Shown: in pieces, positions 35,771-44,915 of the stretch
Numbering within the stretch: position 1 is the first letter of the stretch
Layout: every line of letters begins with the position of its first letter
From: Pseudoalteromonas sp. T1lg48
Lineage (GTDB): Bacteria; Pseudomonadota; Gammaproteobacteria; Enterobacterales; Alteromonadaceae
Assembly: GCF_002964785.1 (NCBI RefSeq)
Contig: NZ_PQCC01000018.1
Location: 620,001-684,000 of the forward strand
Direction: 5' to 3'
DNA: 64,000 nt
Translations under genes and position numbers: made by a program
The notes under the pieces: model-generated
Told to the model about the DNA's origin: nothing
Database searches by the model: none
What the model saw: the letters and a program-made list of their open reading frames with translations, nothing else

Positions 35771-38700
35771 TTACTTTATACGCACTTTATTATTGCTATT
35801 AACCAGCGTTGTTAATTTTGCTTTTAACGCTGATAAGTAATTATCAATGTCCTGTGCCGTCTCAATAACCCCTGTCCTATTTACTTCACTCATTAGGCTT
35901 GATGTATCAATCGTGACTATTTTCTTAGGAACTAGTTTAGGTTCTGTTTCGAGCTCTGTTGCATGTTGAGGCTGAGTATTTGTCGGTTCGTAATCGACAT
36001 CACTGTTAGCTGTATTAGCACCTGAAGCCGTGCCTGAGTTAGCACTCGCATTTGCGGCTTTCGCTGCTTCTTCTTTCGCCTTTTTGTCTGCTAGCGCTTG
36101 TTGCTCTTCAATAAACTTGTTGATTAGGTCGTAAGCATCTTCTTCTAAGTTAATTGACTCTGCTTGTTCTTGAAGAATTTCAGCAATGCCTGATAGGTCA
36201 TCTAACCTTTGCAACGCAAGCTGCAGAGGCCTTAATGCCTGGTTGCTAAGTTCGCTAGGAACTTGCGCAGCTTTAACTTGCTGTTGAACCTGTTCAATAC
36301 GGTGCTCAATTCGCGATTTAGCATGTGCTCGCTTCTCCACTAAAAGACTTTCATTTACCTTGGCGATTTTTTCAATTAGCGGCTCAACATCACGAATATC
36401 ACGGTAAGGTTGTGGTTTGTTGTAGATAGCCTCAAGCTTTTGCAAAGCAGATAACGCATCCGTGTTTTTTTCTAATGCTGTGCGATTACGATCAAAGTCT
36501 ATCGTCAGTGCTTTATTGAGCTTCTGCCATGTGCTGAATTGAGACTCATAGAAGTTTTCAAGATCTTGATAGTCTTCTTCAAAGTCTAATAAGCTGTTGC
36601 CACTTGCTAAAAACGAATCGATGAACTGATAACTGGACTGGGCTTCAATTAAACCCGCTAACAATACTCTACCGTTTTCAATTTCACTGAAACCTGGGCA
36701 GTTACCTGCAAACGTTTTGTGTGCAACTGAGAAGTCATCGAGCTTAGATTTCATGTCGCTTAAGTATTTTTGAGCATCACTGAAAAGCTCTTTTTCGCTG
36801 CCTGGTGCGTTTTTGCCTAATACGTCTTTGAACAATTTAGCGGCACGTTTTAAGTTGGCCTCAGACTGTTGTTTGATACGGCGTACACGAAGCTCAGCCC
36901 GCTTTCTCACCTGAATAAGGTTGTCGTAAGCATTTTTAAGAGATACGTCTTGCTGACGCATTTGGAAGCAGATTTTATTTGTTAAAGCTAAGCGAGAGAG
37001 AATCAAAATAATTTCGTCATCATTCCAGCCAAAGGGACGTTTAGAAAAGCGTTTAACTATATCTTCAGCGGTAATGGGCCGAGCATTTTCATCATTTAAG
37101 ACAATAAATTTTTCGACTTCAATAGAAGCCAGTGGATTGACTTCATCAGCGTTTAAATCAAGCCCGATTTGACTGAGGTCATCAGCGACTAAGGTATTTT
37201 GAATCTCACGGCGAATGTCGCCTGGGAATGGCTTAATCAATTTAAGTTTACTAAAGGTGTTTTCGATAACGTAGCGATATAAATCCTGAAGTATGGTGCT
37301 AATTGCACCGCCTTTTGGATTTTGTTTTGAGCCAAGAGCATAGAATTCTGCATCTTTTAATAGCTCTTCTAGTTCCGCTTTTATACGTCGGTTACGCCCT
37401 TGGTTTTCAGTTCCTTTTTGGAGCAACAATTGTTGCTGCTCAGGACGGTTCCCCGTATTACGACGCAAAAACTTGTCAGTTTTGATAAAGGTGCGGATTT
37501 CATCAAAAACTTTAGTGCTATCTGCAAGCTTAATGATGATGGCCCCTTGACCACTAACCGAGCTGCCATCTTGTGATTGGTTGGCACATACGGTTGAGTC
37601 GTATTCGGCATAGTTAGGGTCTATTGGGGAAATCACTTTAATTACTAAGTCATTTTCTTGTGAGCCGTCTCGTGGCATACCGTTACAAAAACGACTGATA
37701 GGGAAGTCTTGTTTGTTTTCTGGGTAACGATAGATGTTACCGCGTCGCAGCACGTCATCAAAGATTAGATCGCTGAGCTTTTTGGTTTCATCTGAAAGCT
37801 CAATTTCGGTTTCCCGGATCTCATTTTCTATCTCTTTTTCTTCATTGGTTAAGAAAATATATTCGTCGCCTTGGCGAGCAATAAGCAAGTTTTGCTCGAG
37901 TGCATTCAATGCTTGTTCAATGTCACGACGAAGCGCCAAGCGATCTTCATCAATTTTATTTACACAAAGGGTAACAAGGTTATCTAATGTCGATTTGATA
38001 ACATCAACATAGCGGATTAAGAACAAGCTTTTTAGAATATTTAATGCAAATGGCGAGATTGATTCTTTTGCTGATGCTTGGTCGATATCTTTTTTAACTG
38101 AGGTATCTAAGAAGCTCTCGATTGCGGGATAAAAGTAATAAAGCGGAATAAGTACACCCACTTCTTGCTCACGCACTTGCTTCGCTGCACTTTGGAAAGC
38201 ATCAAGTAATGAACGCTCACCACGGCTCAAATGCAAACCCGTTGCTCCGGCTTTACGAATAGCCTCAAAAATCTTTTGAACTAGGGTGTAGTGATATGGC
38301 ACAAAAGGGTAGCTGTGGATAAAGCTGGTTGCGTCTTTATAGTTAGCAAGTTCAGCCGTTGTCGTATTATCAAAAGCAAGTTGGTTGCGTAGGATATCGC
38401 CTTTTTGGTCGTACAAATCTTGCAGCTCGTCACGGGCTGCATCACCTTTTGAAAGTAAACGCTTTTCGATTACTTCACTGGTATTTGAACTTGATAGTGA
38501 CAAACGCTCAAATCGACCTTGGATTTTAGAGAAATCATGGCCTTTAGAGCCAGCCATCTGGCCGATAACTGAGTCGATATCTTCTTGAGATGTTACAACC
38601 ACCCATGCACGGCCTTCACAGATAGTGCCTAAGTTCTCAGTGATGGTTTGCAGTTTCAGCATCATCTGGGTGTTATTACCAATGAACTGCCCTACTTCAT

Positions 38701-39529
38701 CGACGAAGAACAAGACACGGCGGTCTGAGTTGCCATCTAAGTATTCTTTAACCCACTTACAGAAGTTGGAAACATCTAACGTAAAGTTATTTTCTAACTG
38801 CTCAACCCATTGACGAGCTGACTCTGTCGACTGCTTTGTTACCTTACCTAACGCATCAGCCATATCGTCGCGGTAGAAGTCGTATGAATCACGGTTCTCC
38901 ACCCAGTCCATATCGGTTAGGCTGTAGAATTCTTTATGGAATTCTTTAAGCAACCCTTTGCTTGCTAACTCTCGCTCTAAATGCGCGATATGAGGGTGAT
39001 CACCACTAAAACCCATTTGCTCATTGAATACTTTTAGGAAAACCTTTAATACGGCATCGTCGCCATCGTCGGTGTTTGCTTTAGCATCAATATTAAACAA
39101 GATAACTGTGTTTTCTTTCGTTACTGCGGTATCAATTTCACCAAGTAAGAAGCCATCTAGGTTTTTATCTTTAAAGAATTCAATTGCAGACTTATCTGCT
39201 TGACCGTCTGTAGTCTGAATATTTTGCAGTAAGTAAGAGAGTATTTTAATGAAGTGCGACTTACCTGAGCCAAAGAAACCGCTTACCCAGATGCCTAATT
39301 TACCTGATGCAGCTTTAGCCTTTGGGTCACGTACGGATGGCATATACGCATCAAAGAACTCTTCGAAATGCTTCGCAAGTTCTGTAGTAATTACGTATTC
39401 ATCCAGCTCAGTAAATACCGTGCTTTCTTCTAATTGATCAGCTTTTACTACACCGTTAATTGGACGGTTAATGTCTTTAATAAATAAGTCTTTAATTTGC
39501 ATAACTTTTAATTCTCTTGGTTTATCCAT
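35771..39529 (-). CDS. brxC: BREX P-loop ATPase BrxC
   Basis: BrxC (PglY-like, DUF499-type) is the large core ATPase of type 1 BREX. The 1252-aa protein has Walker A GFFGSGKSHFIK near residues 82-93, an ATPase core through about 480 (VLFFVDEVGQFIG is Walker B) and long helical regions. A low-complexity Ala/Lys stretch lies near residue 1180. Length is typical. The gene is intact and follows brxB by 20 bases. Confidence 0.94.
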   Translation of the reverse strand: MDKPRELKVMQIKDLFIKDINRPINGVVKADQLEESTVFTELDEYVITTELAKHFEEFFDAYMPSVRDPKAKAASGKLGIWVSGFFGSGKSHFIKILSYLLQNIQTTDGQADKSAIEFFKDKNLDGFLLGEIDTAVTKENTVILFNIDAKANTDDGDDAVLKVFLKVFNEQMGFSGDHPHIAHLERELASKGLLKEFHKEFYSLTDMDWVENRDSYDFYRDDMADALGKVTKQSTESARQWVEQLENNFTLDVSNFCKWVKEYLDGNSDRRVLFFVDEVGQFIGNNTQMMLKLQTITENLGTICEGRAWVVVTSQEDIDSVIGQMAGSKGHDFSKIQGRFERLSLSSSNTSEVIEKRLLSKGDAARDELQDLYDQKGDILRNQLAFDNTTTAELANYKDATSFIHSYPFVPYHYTLVQKIFEAIRKAGATGLHLSRGERSLLDAFQSAAKQVREQEVGVLIPLYYFYPAIESFLDTSVKKDIDQASAKESISPFALNILKSLFLIRYVDVIKSTLDNLVTLCVNKIDEDRLALRRDIEQALNALEQNLLIARQGDEYIFLTNEEKEIENEIRETEIELSDETKKLSDLIFDDVLRRGNIYRYPENKQDFPISRFCNGMPRDGSQENDLVIKVISPIDPNYAEYDSTVCANQSQDGSSVSGQGAIIIKLADSTKVFDEIRTFIKTDKFLRRNTGNRPEQQQLLLQKGTENQGRNRRIKAELEELLKDAEFYALGSKQNPKGGAISTILQDLYRYVIENTFSKLKLIKPFPGDIRREIQNTLVADDLSQIGLDLNADEVNPLASIEVEKFIVLNDENARPITAEDIVKRFSKRPFGWNDDEIILILSRLALTNKICFQMRQQDVSLKNAYDNLIQVRKRAELRVRRIKQQSEANLKRAAKLFKDVLGKNAPGSEKELFSDAQKYLSDMKSKLDDFSVAHKTFAGNCPGFSEIENGRVLLAGLIEAQSSYQFIDSFLASGNSLLDFEEDYQDLENFYESQFSTWQKLNKALTIDFDRNRTALEKNTDALSALQKLEAIYNKPQPYRDIRDVEPLIEKIAKVNESLLVEKRAHAKSRIEHRIEQVQQQVKAAQVPSELSNQALRPLQLALQRLDDLSGIAEILQEQAESINLEEDAYDLINKFIEEQQALADKKAKEEAAKAANASANSGTASGANTANSDVDYEPTNTQPQHATELETEPKLVPKKIVTIDTSSLMSEVNRTGVIETAQDIDNYLSALKAKLTTLVNSNNKVRIK

Positions 39530-39549
39530 TCTTATTGTTGTAAGTCCAT

Positions 39550-40155
39550 TTACGGAACTAATTTAAACGCACGGTAATAGTTATTTGATTCAATACGGCC
39601 AAAAGGCTTAAGTGCTGTGCCATCGTATTCACCAGGGTAGAAAAGTACAGTGGGTACATTTCCTACCTTGGCGTGTAATGCATTTAACAAGCCATGACCT
39701 CTGATAATTGGCCACGCATTCCCCAAGCCATGAAGTAAAATAAATTCTGTCTGCTCTTTATTATCAGAGCCCTGGTCGATTTTTGAAGCAATAAAATCGG
39801 CTACTCGGTTCTGCTCTAACGGGCCCTTCAAAGCATTAAACAAAGCATCATCGCCTCGCTCCTTTTGAACTTTGAATGCTCTTTCGGTGAGTTTACGGGA
39901 GTCGAGCAGTTCAATAATCGTCTCAAACAAGTTAATACTTACAAAATTGCGGCCACGCTTAGTAAGCTTATCGGTCATAAAGGCCAAATGCTCTCTCACT
40001 GGTAACTCACACTCGGCCGGATAATCGAAAACATAAAAACCAATTTCATTACCTAACCCTTGGTTTTTTAGAAAGTCTTCACTTTCGATTCTAGGCAATA
40101 TCTGATCGAGTCTATCGTTTAAACCTTTCGGAGCTTTTGTATTTAACTCAGCCAT
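39550..40155 (-). CDS. brxB: BREX protein BrxB (DUF1788)
   Basis: This small core BREX protein of unknown biochemical role is needed for defence and methylation. The 201-aa sequence matches the DUF1788 layout: LNDRLDQILPRI at the start, GFYVFDYP, then LLHGLGNAWPIIRGHGLL and a C-terminal LFYPGEYDG. It overlaps brxA by one base, so translation is coupled. Confidence 0.92.
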   Translation of the reverse strand: MAELNTKAPKGLNDRLDQILPRIESEDFLKNQGLGNEIGFYVFDYPAECELPVREHLAFMTDKLTKRGRNFVSINLFETIIELLDSRKLTERAFKVQKERGDDALFNALKGPLEQNRVADFIASKIDQGSDNKEQTEFILLHGLGNAWPIIRGHGLLNALHAKVGNVPTVLFYPGEYDGTALKPFGRIESNNYYRAFKLVP

Positions 40156-40778
40156 TAATTCAACTCCATTGCTGAAATAATATCTTCACGTTCCATTTGT
40201 AAAAGAAGGCTTCTAACTTCTGGTAGCAGGTAAACGTTTTGTAGTTTTTTACTTCGAGTTGATTCGATATATCCTGCATCTGCAATAACCTTGAAAGCGA
40301 CTTGAGAAATTTTATAAGTCGATGACTCTGACATTTTACTCAGCTCGGGAAACAGTCTACTTCTTTCATCCCAAAAAGACTCCCAATCACCCAGATCCAA
40401 GCTTTCACGGAACATGCGTTTAGCATCTAACATTACGTTTCGCATAAACTCAGCCAGTAGAGTGCTATTTATTAATGTTGCGGCGAACATAAGTTGAGTT
40501 GATAGCTCAGTGCTACCAGATGCAATTTGTTCAAGGTATTCATCTGACATACCTTCTAGGCGCTTTTTAACCGTTGCTGCATTTCGTTTCGCGGAAGCAT
40601 CTGAACGCTTTTGTAATACATTTTGATTTACGATGGCTTCCAACCACTCCTCTTGAGTGGGCTTTTTAAGCAGAAGCTCAGCCACAATTTGGCTTTCTTT
40701 GATCATTAAGCTGCCACCAATAAGGTCGCCAAGATAATCTTTGTAAGATTTGATTTGGGTTGTCTTTGGATTTGTCAT
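40155..40778 (-). CDS. brxA: BREX protein BrxA (DUF1819, NusB-like)
   Basis: BrxA is a small helical core protein with a NusB-like DNA-binding fold. The 207-aa product begins MTNPKTTQIKSYKDYLGDLI and contains MIKESQIVAELLL and LLAEFMRNVMLD, as in the DUF1819 family. It starts directly after the brxR stop (40779), so regulator and core genes form one transcript. Confidence 0.92.
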   Translation of the reverse strand: MTNPKTTQIKSYKDYLGDLIGGSLMIKESQIVAELLLKKPTQEEWLEAIVNQNVLQKRSDASAKRNAATVKKRLEGMSDEYLEQIASGSTELSTQLMFAATLINSTLLAEFMRNVMLDAKRMFRESLDLGDWESFWDERSRLFPELSKMSESSTYKISQVAFKVIADAGYIESTRSKKLQNVYLLPEVRSLLLQMEREDIISAMELN

Positions 40779-41666
40779 TTATAATTCTTCCAGCTCAGGT
40801 ACATAGCCAGGTGCAATAGCTAGGTTCTCTGCACCAAATAGGGTTTGACGATTCTTGAGCCATAATTGGTATTCTGCGCCAACAAGCTCTGCATCAGCGG
40901 TACAATCCACATTCCAACGCCTTAGTAAATAGCCTGCCAAAGCTGCACGAACATTTAGAGATAGCACACCATTTTGCATCCCATAATCTAGCTCGATTGC
41001 AGTTGGATGTTTTACGTTATGGGGGTGCGGAACAAGCTGAAGAGGCATCATTCTCATCCATTGATGATCTTCAAGCTTATCCTCATTGCTGTGTGGTGCA
41101 AGTTCTTTAAGAGTAACTTTGCTAATGCGAGTTAAAACAAAGTCTTTAAATGCTTTTGTCTTGCGATCATAGGCGCGAACGTGCCACCTTAGACCATTAT
41201 CAACTATGCTGTGGGGCACTATCTCTCGAGCCCCCGAACCGCTACTTAACGAGGTGTAAATAATGCTGACAGCTTTGTGATTGATCACTGCTTGTACAAG
41301 CTTAGCGACAATTAAAATATCAGGAATATTTAGCTGACTTGGAGCCTCAACAGGAAAAGTGATATCACCAATCGCATCAAACCCATCTGTGATTTGATTA
41401 GATAGTTTCACTAAGGTCTTACGGGGATCGTGCTTGAATAAGGGCTTAAAGGTTGATAGTTGTAAGTACTTTTTTTCCTTAGAATCATATTCCATGTTCT
41501 CAGGACATAACTCTTTATACAGATTGATATCACGAGTGGCTGAAGTCAGGCCCTTTTCGAAATAAGTCACTATTTCTGATCGTGTCACGTAACCAACGAA
41601 TAGGAGCTTGAAATCTATATATGCAAGCCTTTGCTTCTGAGAAAAGTTGAAAGCGTCTAAATTCAT
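40779..41666 (-). CDS. brxR: WYL-domain regulator BrxR
   Basis: BrxR is a dimeric repressor that controls BREX operons and often senses a ligand through its WYL domain. The start is set at 41666 (MNLDAFNFSQKQRLAYIDF), giving 295 aa; a TTG 20 codons upstream is less likely. An N-terminal winged helix (VTRSEIVTYF, TRDINLYKELCP) precedes a WYL domain (ISIIYTSLS..., with VDNGLRWHVRAYD) and the WCX C-terminal domain. It is the first gene of the operon, with a short promoter region behind it. Confidence 0.88.
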   Translation of the reverse strand: MNLDAFNFSQKQRLAYIDFKLLFVGYVTRSEIVTYFEKGLTSATRDINLYKELCPENMEYDSKEKKYLQLSTFKPLFKHDPRKTLVKLSNQITDGFDAIGDITFPVEAPSQLNIPDILIVAKLVQAVINHKAVSIIYTSLSSGSGAREIVPHSIVDNGLRWHVRAYDRKTKAFKDFVLTRISKVTLKELAPHSNEDKLEDHQWMRMMPLQLVPHPHNVKHPTAIELDYGMQNGVLSLNVRAALAGYLLRRWNVDCTADAELVGAEYQLWLKNRQTLFGAENLAIAPGYVPELEEL

Positions 41667-41753
41667 ATCTATCAATACTGTGCGATTTATTGAATCAAGT
41701 ATGTTCACAAAGTGAATGCATAGCAAGTGATTTTTGAAAGGAACGATAAAAAG

Positions 41754-41778
41754 AAAAAGCGACTCTTTCGAGTCGCTT
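41754..41778 (-). terminator. terminator between the upstream small gene and brxR
   Basis: The stem AAGCGACTC/GAGTCGCTT with loop TTTC is followed on the minus strand by a T run. It starts 4 bases after the stop of the gene at 41782, so the BREX promoter must lie downstream, in about 41667-41753. Confidence 0.85.
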
Positions 41779-41781
41779 CAA

Positions 41782-42183
41782 TTAACTATGATCGTTTACA
41801 ACGATTGCATTCCATCGCCACTGAGCTATTTCAAAAAACAGATCAGGTGGCAGCAGGAAGAATGATTCGAATTCGTCTGCCCAGTGTTCGCAAAACGCCT
41901 CTATTTCATCAATATAGAAAAGTAACACAGCGAGCATAGGCACACCCGACAGGTACTGGCTGTCAATATCTGGATGTTCAGCAACCATAGACTTACTGAT
42001 GCTAATCCCAACTATTCGGCCACATGCATCTCGGTGAGCATAAATATAACGAGAATAGTCTAATGTTAATGCTTCATCGGGCTCACTAACTACGTTAGCT
42101 AACCACAATGCTGTTGACGCATCGTCAAACGGGCTCTTACTCTCTCGGCTATATTTTTTAACGAATTGAATTTCATGGCTCAT
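41782..42183 (-). CDS. island hypothetical protein
   Basis: The start is placed at ATG 42183 (MSHEIQFVKKYSRESKSP), with TTGGAG 7 bases upstream, giving 133 aa. The protein is acidic, with one moderately hydrophobic stretch (GVPMLAVLLFYI) and a C-terminal aromatic region (FFLLPPDLFFEIAQWRW). No family recognised. It has its own terminator and lies upstream of brxR in the same direction. Confidence 0.65.
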   Translation of the reverse strand: MSHEIQFVKKYSRESKSPFDDASTALWLANVVSEPDEALTLDYSRYIYAHRDACGRIVGISISKSMVAEHPDIDSQYLSGVPMLAVLLFYIDEIEAFCEHWADEFESFFLLPPDLFFEIAQWRWNAIVVNDHS

Positions 42184-42320
42184 TTTTATCTCCAAGTTAT
42201 ATACTCAAAGATAATTAGGCTCGCCTGTGGGGAGTTTTTAGTTTTTATTCATGACCGTTTGGAAATACAGGGCGCGGAACGAAGAATCCGAAGCAAGGCT
42301 AAGGGAGCGGTGAATTTAAC

Positions 42321-42437
42321 TTAGTAGGCTTCCATCAAAGCATAGAGCAAGAGGCCCCCGCCGCTTATTAGAAAACAAATAACCAAGGTGTTGTAAGCGA
42401 CTAAGAGCGCCTTTTGAAGATTTGATTTGTGTGGCAT
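42321..42437 (-). CDS. 38-aa single-helix membrane protein
   Basis: The short ORF begins MPHKSNLQKALLVAYN and continues into a hydrophobic helix (TLVICFLISGGGLLLYALM) ending MEAY. AAAGGA lies about 10 bases before the ATG. A basic N terminus plus one membrane helix is typical of small inner-membrane proteins or type I toxins. It is too short to be sure. Confidence 0.5.
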   Translation of the reverse strand: MPHKSNLQKALLVAYNTLVICFLISGGGLLLYALMEAY

Positions 42438-42558
42438 TGTGCAAGTCCTTTTACATCTGCCTGTCCGTAATGGTGCTCCTTTAACTTTAGTTGGAAACGA
42501 AAAGCCTTCAACTGTTTTATAGCAACAACTGAAAGCTCATTCTAAGGAGCATTGTTAA

Positions 42559-42855
42559 TTAAAACGGCAACTCCATTTGCACCTCTCCCCCATCAAAATA
42601 AGGGCCTTCATCTGGCCGACTGGAGTATGTCTGACGGTAATTTGCGAACAGGGCTGTCAGGATTATTCTGAGCAAAGGTAACTGTTCATAATCAAGCACA
42701 ACCTTATCGAAATGCTCATAAATGACCTTGTCTACATCAAAGTTGTCTTCTGTCATACGCATATCATAAAAACTGTCGTATGCGGTTGCGAAGCAAAGAC
42801 TGATGTTATCAAGGTAAGACTGAATGACAGCCGCATTAATCCAATTGGTTTCCAT
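42559..42855 (-). CDS. island hypothetical protein
   Basis: The 98-aa acidic protein begins METNWINAAVIQSYLDNISL and ends DEGPYFDGGEVQMELPF. It is predicted helical in the middle and shows no catalytic motif. AAGGAACTC precedes the ATG. The family is not recognised. Confidence 0.6.
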   Translation of the reverse strand: METNWINAAVIQSYLDNISLCFATAYDSFYDMRMTEDNFDVDKVIYEHFDKVVLDYEQLPLLRIILTALFANYRQTYSSRPDEGPYFDGGEVQMELPF

Positions 42856-42964
42856 AGAGTTCCTTGTCTAGTTAATAGTAATAATACATAGAAACACCCA
42901 ATGCGAAATTTCTCCTTTTTAGTCATTAGTTATCCCTGAGTACATAAATAATTTGGAGAGCTAA

Positions 42965-43294
42965 ATGACTTATAGCAACGTAATTGAACTGTTCCAGGAG
43001 CGTCGGAAAATCGCTAACGATGAAGATTTCATCGCGCTATTAGAGGATGGTGAACATTGTATCTACTATGTCAGGAACTATATTGCACAGGCAGAGTTTA
43101 TTGTGGTTTCAGAGCAGGTATTGCAGAGCTTACCCAGCGAACTCAGACCTATTACCAATGTATTTTTGCCTGTCCATTTCTTTGCTCTAAAGCAGTACAC
43201 ATCGCAAATACAAAAACACGTTTTAGAAAGCGGTCAAATGGCGCATTACTACTATCTTTTTAATGCCCCTGTACACACCCTTTTTGAATCATAA
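42965..43294 (+). CDS. island hypothetical protein
   Basis: The 109-aa soluble protein begins MTYSNVIELFQERRKIAN and contains EHCIYYVRNYIAQAEFIVVS. TTGGAGAG precedes the ATG, and a good terminator follows the stop. It is divergent from the 98-aa gene. No family is recognised. It is the last gene before the right attachment site. Confidence 0.6.
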   Translation: MTYSNVIELFQERRKIANDEDFIALLEDGEHCIYYVRNYIAQAEFIVVSEQVLQSLPSELRPITNVFLPVHFFALKQYTSQIQKHVLESGQMAHYYYLFNAPVHTLFES

Positions 43295-43300
43295 AGCTAT

Positions 43301-43327
43301 TGAGCCAGCGTTTCGCTGGCTTTTTTA
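43301..43327 (+). terminator. terminator of the last island gene
   Basis: The stem AGCCAGCG/CGCTGGCT with loop TTT is followed by T6, eight bases after the stop at 43294. Confidence 0.88.
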
Positions 43328-43542
43328 ATCCGTTGCTCTAAATAATATTGCCCATTACAGTTAACATATTGACTGGTGATCCGTGAATCTCTGCACAATG
43401 ACGTTAGAATAGATGTTAACCCTCTAATTACAGACTACTATCAAGGCTCGATTTCTTTATTCTTTTTCGAAGTAGAAAGACACTAACACTTAGGTTCTAT
43501 TTAAATAGTTCGGAAAAGTTCTATGCACCGATTACAAAAATA

Positions 43543-43566
43543 AAAGTACACCCCTACTACACGCAC
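43543..43566 (+). promoter_or_regulatory. candidate integrase arm-binding repeat, right
   Basis: This 24-bp sequence matches 8686-8709 at 22 of 24 positions in the same orientation. It lies 32 bp inside the right att core. The rest of the gap 43328-43597 shows no gene. Confidence 0.5.
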
Positions 43567-43597
43567 TTCGCTTAAAGCCAGCAAATTAGAACCATGC

Positions 43598-43627
43598 ACG
43601 GGGGTTCAAATCCCCCCAGCTCCACCA
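43598..43627 (+). repeat. right attachment repeat (attR core): duplicated ssrA 3' end
   Basis: This is an exact 30-bp copy of the ssrA T-arm and acceptor end (8577-8606). The rest of tmRNA is absent here. It marks the right border of a 35,021-bp element. Confidence 0.93.
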
Positions 43628-43633
43628 ATAAAG

Positions 43634-43664
43634 AAACCCTGTGCTGACAAGCACGGGGTTTTTT
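43634..43664 (+). terminator. displaced native ssrA terminator
   Basis: The stem AAACCCTGTGC/GCACGGGGTTT with T6 lies 7 bases after the attR copy. That is the expected spacing for the original tmRNA terminator before the island inserted. Confidence 0.8.
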
Positions 43665-43870
43665 ATTGCCTGGAATTCGGATAGTGACAAATATACCAAG
43701 AGCAGATTAGGCTGCTCAGGCAGGTGCATGAATGAAATGGCGTACAATTACACAGGTAAGATAAGGCGATAAAATCAGCCATCAGGTCAAACTATTGATG
43801 AGTTTTAAACCCGATGGCTCTGTCTTATATATGATTGGTGGATATAAAAGACCCACCGAGATAGAGGCGC

Positions 43871-44680
43871 TTAGCCTTGCCCCTTGCCCTGCTCTTTAAT
43901 TAGCTGTTTCAGCTCTTGTATTTCCTTGTGCAGATCGTCGATGGTTGGCGTATTGTCCGCCGCTTCCTTTTCCTGGCGCACCTTAGCGTGTTCGTCTTCC
44001 ATTACGTTAACGACGATGCCTATCACCATGTTCAAAAATGCAAACGCGGTGAAGAAGATAAACGTCAGGTAGAAAATCCAAGACATGGGATAGACTTCCA
44101 TGGTTTCGTATTGAATATCCGTCCAGTCTTCGAAGGTCATGATCCTAAATAGGGTCAGCATGGAAATGGCAATGTCGCCCCAGAGTTCGGGGTTAATGTC
44201 TTTAAAGAGAAAGCTGCCAAACGCCGCGTAGATATAGAAGATAATAAACATCAGCAGGATCACATAACCCAACTGGGGCAGAGCTTTGATAAGGGAGTTG
44301 ATGAGTACCCGCAGCTCCGGCACCACCGACACCATACGCAGTACCCGGAATACCCTTACCAGGCGCGCTAACAGGGCCATTTCACTGTCATTGATGGGGA
44401 TCAGGCTGACCGCGACAACCAGGGTATCAAAGATATTCCAGCCTTTTTTGAAGAAGTTCTTTTTATCTTCATCTGTGATGAAGCGGATCGATATTTCGAA
44501 CAAAAAGAAGACGGTGATGAATACATCCAGTATGTTGGTGAAAGACATCGCACCATCGGGTAAAGAAAAGGTTTTTGCTCCTATCTCTAAGGCGGAAATA
44601 ATTATCACCGACACCACGGCCAGCTCGAACAGCTTGTTGTTCTTTAGGTTGTTTAACGAGTATCTAATGTTTTCGTACAT
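43871..44680 (-). CDS. bacterial voltage-gated sodium channel (NaChBac family)
   Basis: The 269-aa inner-membrane protein has six segments. S4 carries spaced arginines (LLARLVRVFRVLRMV), the pore and selectivity filter read TFEDWTD, and the S6 helix is TAFAFLNMVIGIVVNVMED. A C-terminal coiled coil (IDDLHKEIQELKQLIKEQG) mediates tetramers. The Glu in the filter indicates sodium selectivity. It fits a marine organism with a sodium-driven flagellum (motY nearby) and an Mrp antiporter. Confidence 0.9.
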   Translation of the reverse strand: MYENIRYSLNNLKNNKLFELAVVSVIIISALEIGAKTFSLPDGAMSFTNILDVFITVFFLFEISIRFITDEDKKNFFKKGWNIFDTLVVAVSLIPINDSEMALLARLVRVFRVLRMVSVVPELRVLINSLIKALPQLGYVILLMFIIFYIYAAFGSFLFKDINPELWGDIAISMLTLFRIMTFEDWTDIQYETMEVYPMSWIFYLTFIFFTAFAFLNMVIGIVVNVMEDEHAKVRQEKEAADNTPTIDDLHKEIQELKQLIKEQGKGQG

Positions 44681-44915
44681 GATGAGCTAAATTTAATAAA
44701 CCAAAAATAGACGCAGTGAGCGCGATTCTATCATTGGAAAATAAAAACCGTCTTGTTTATTTCTTCGTATGAAGGTGACCTCTATTTAGATTGAATGCGC
44801 GCCTTCCTCCTATGCCCTTCGGCCCGCTTCGGTGCAACCTGTAAAAACATTCATTCTCTATTTAAGTTCTTGTTCTATAATGAACCCATTAGTAATACAA
44901 AAAAGGGAAAATGTT

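Noticed and set aside
43598..43627. Possible tRNA gene
   Set aside because: It is only the T-arm and acceptor end of tmRNA, duplicated by island integration. No D-arm or anticodon arm precedes it.
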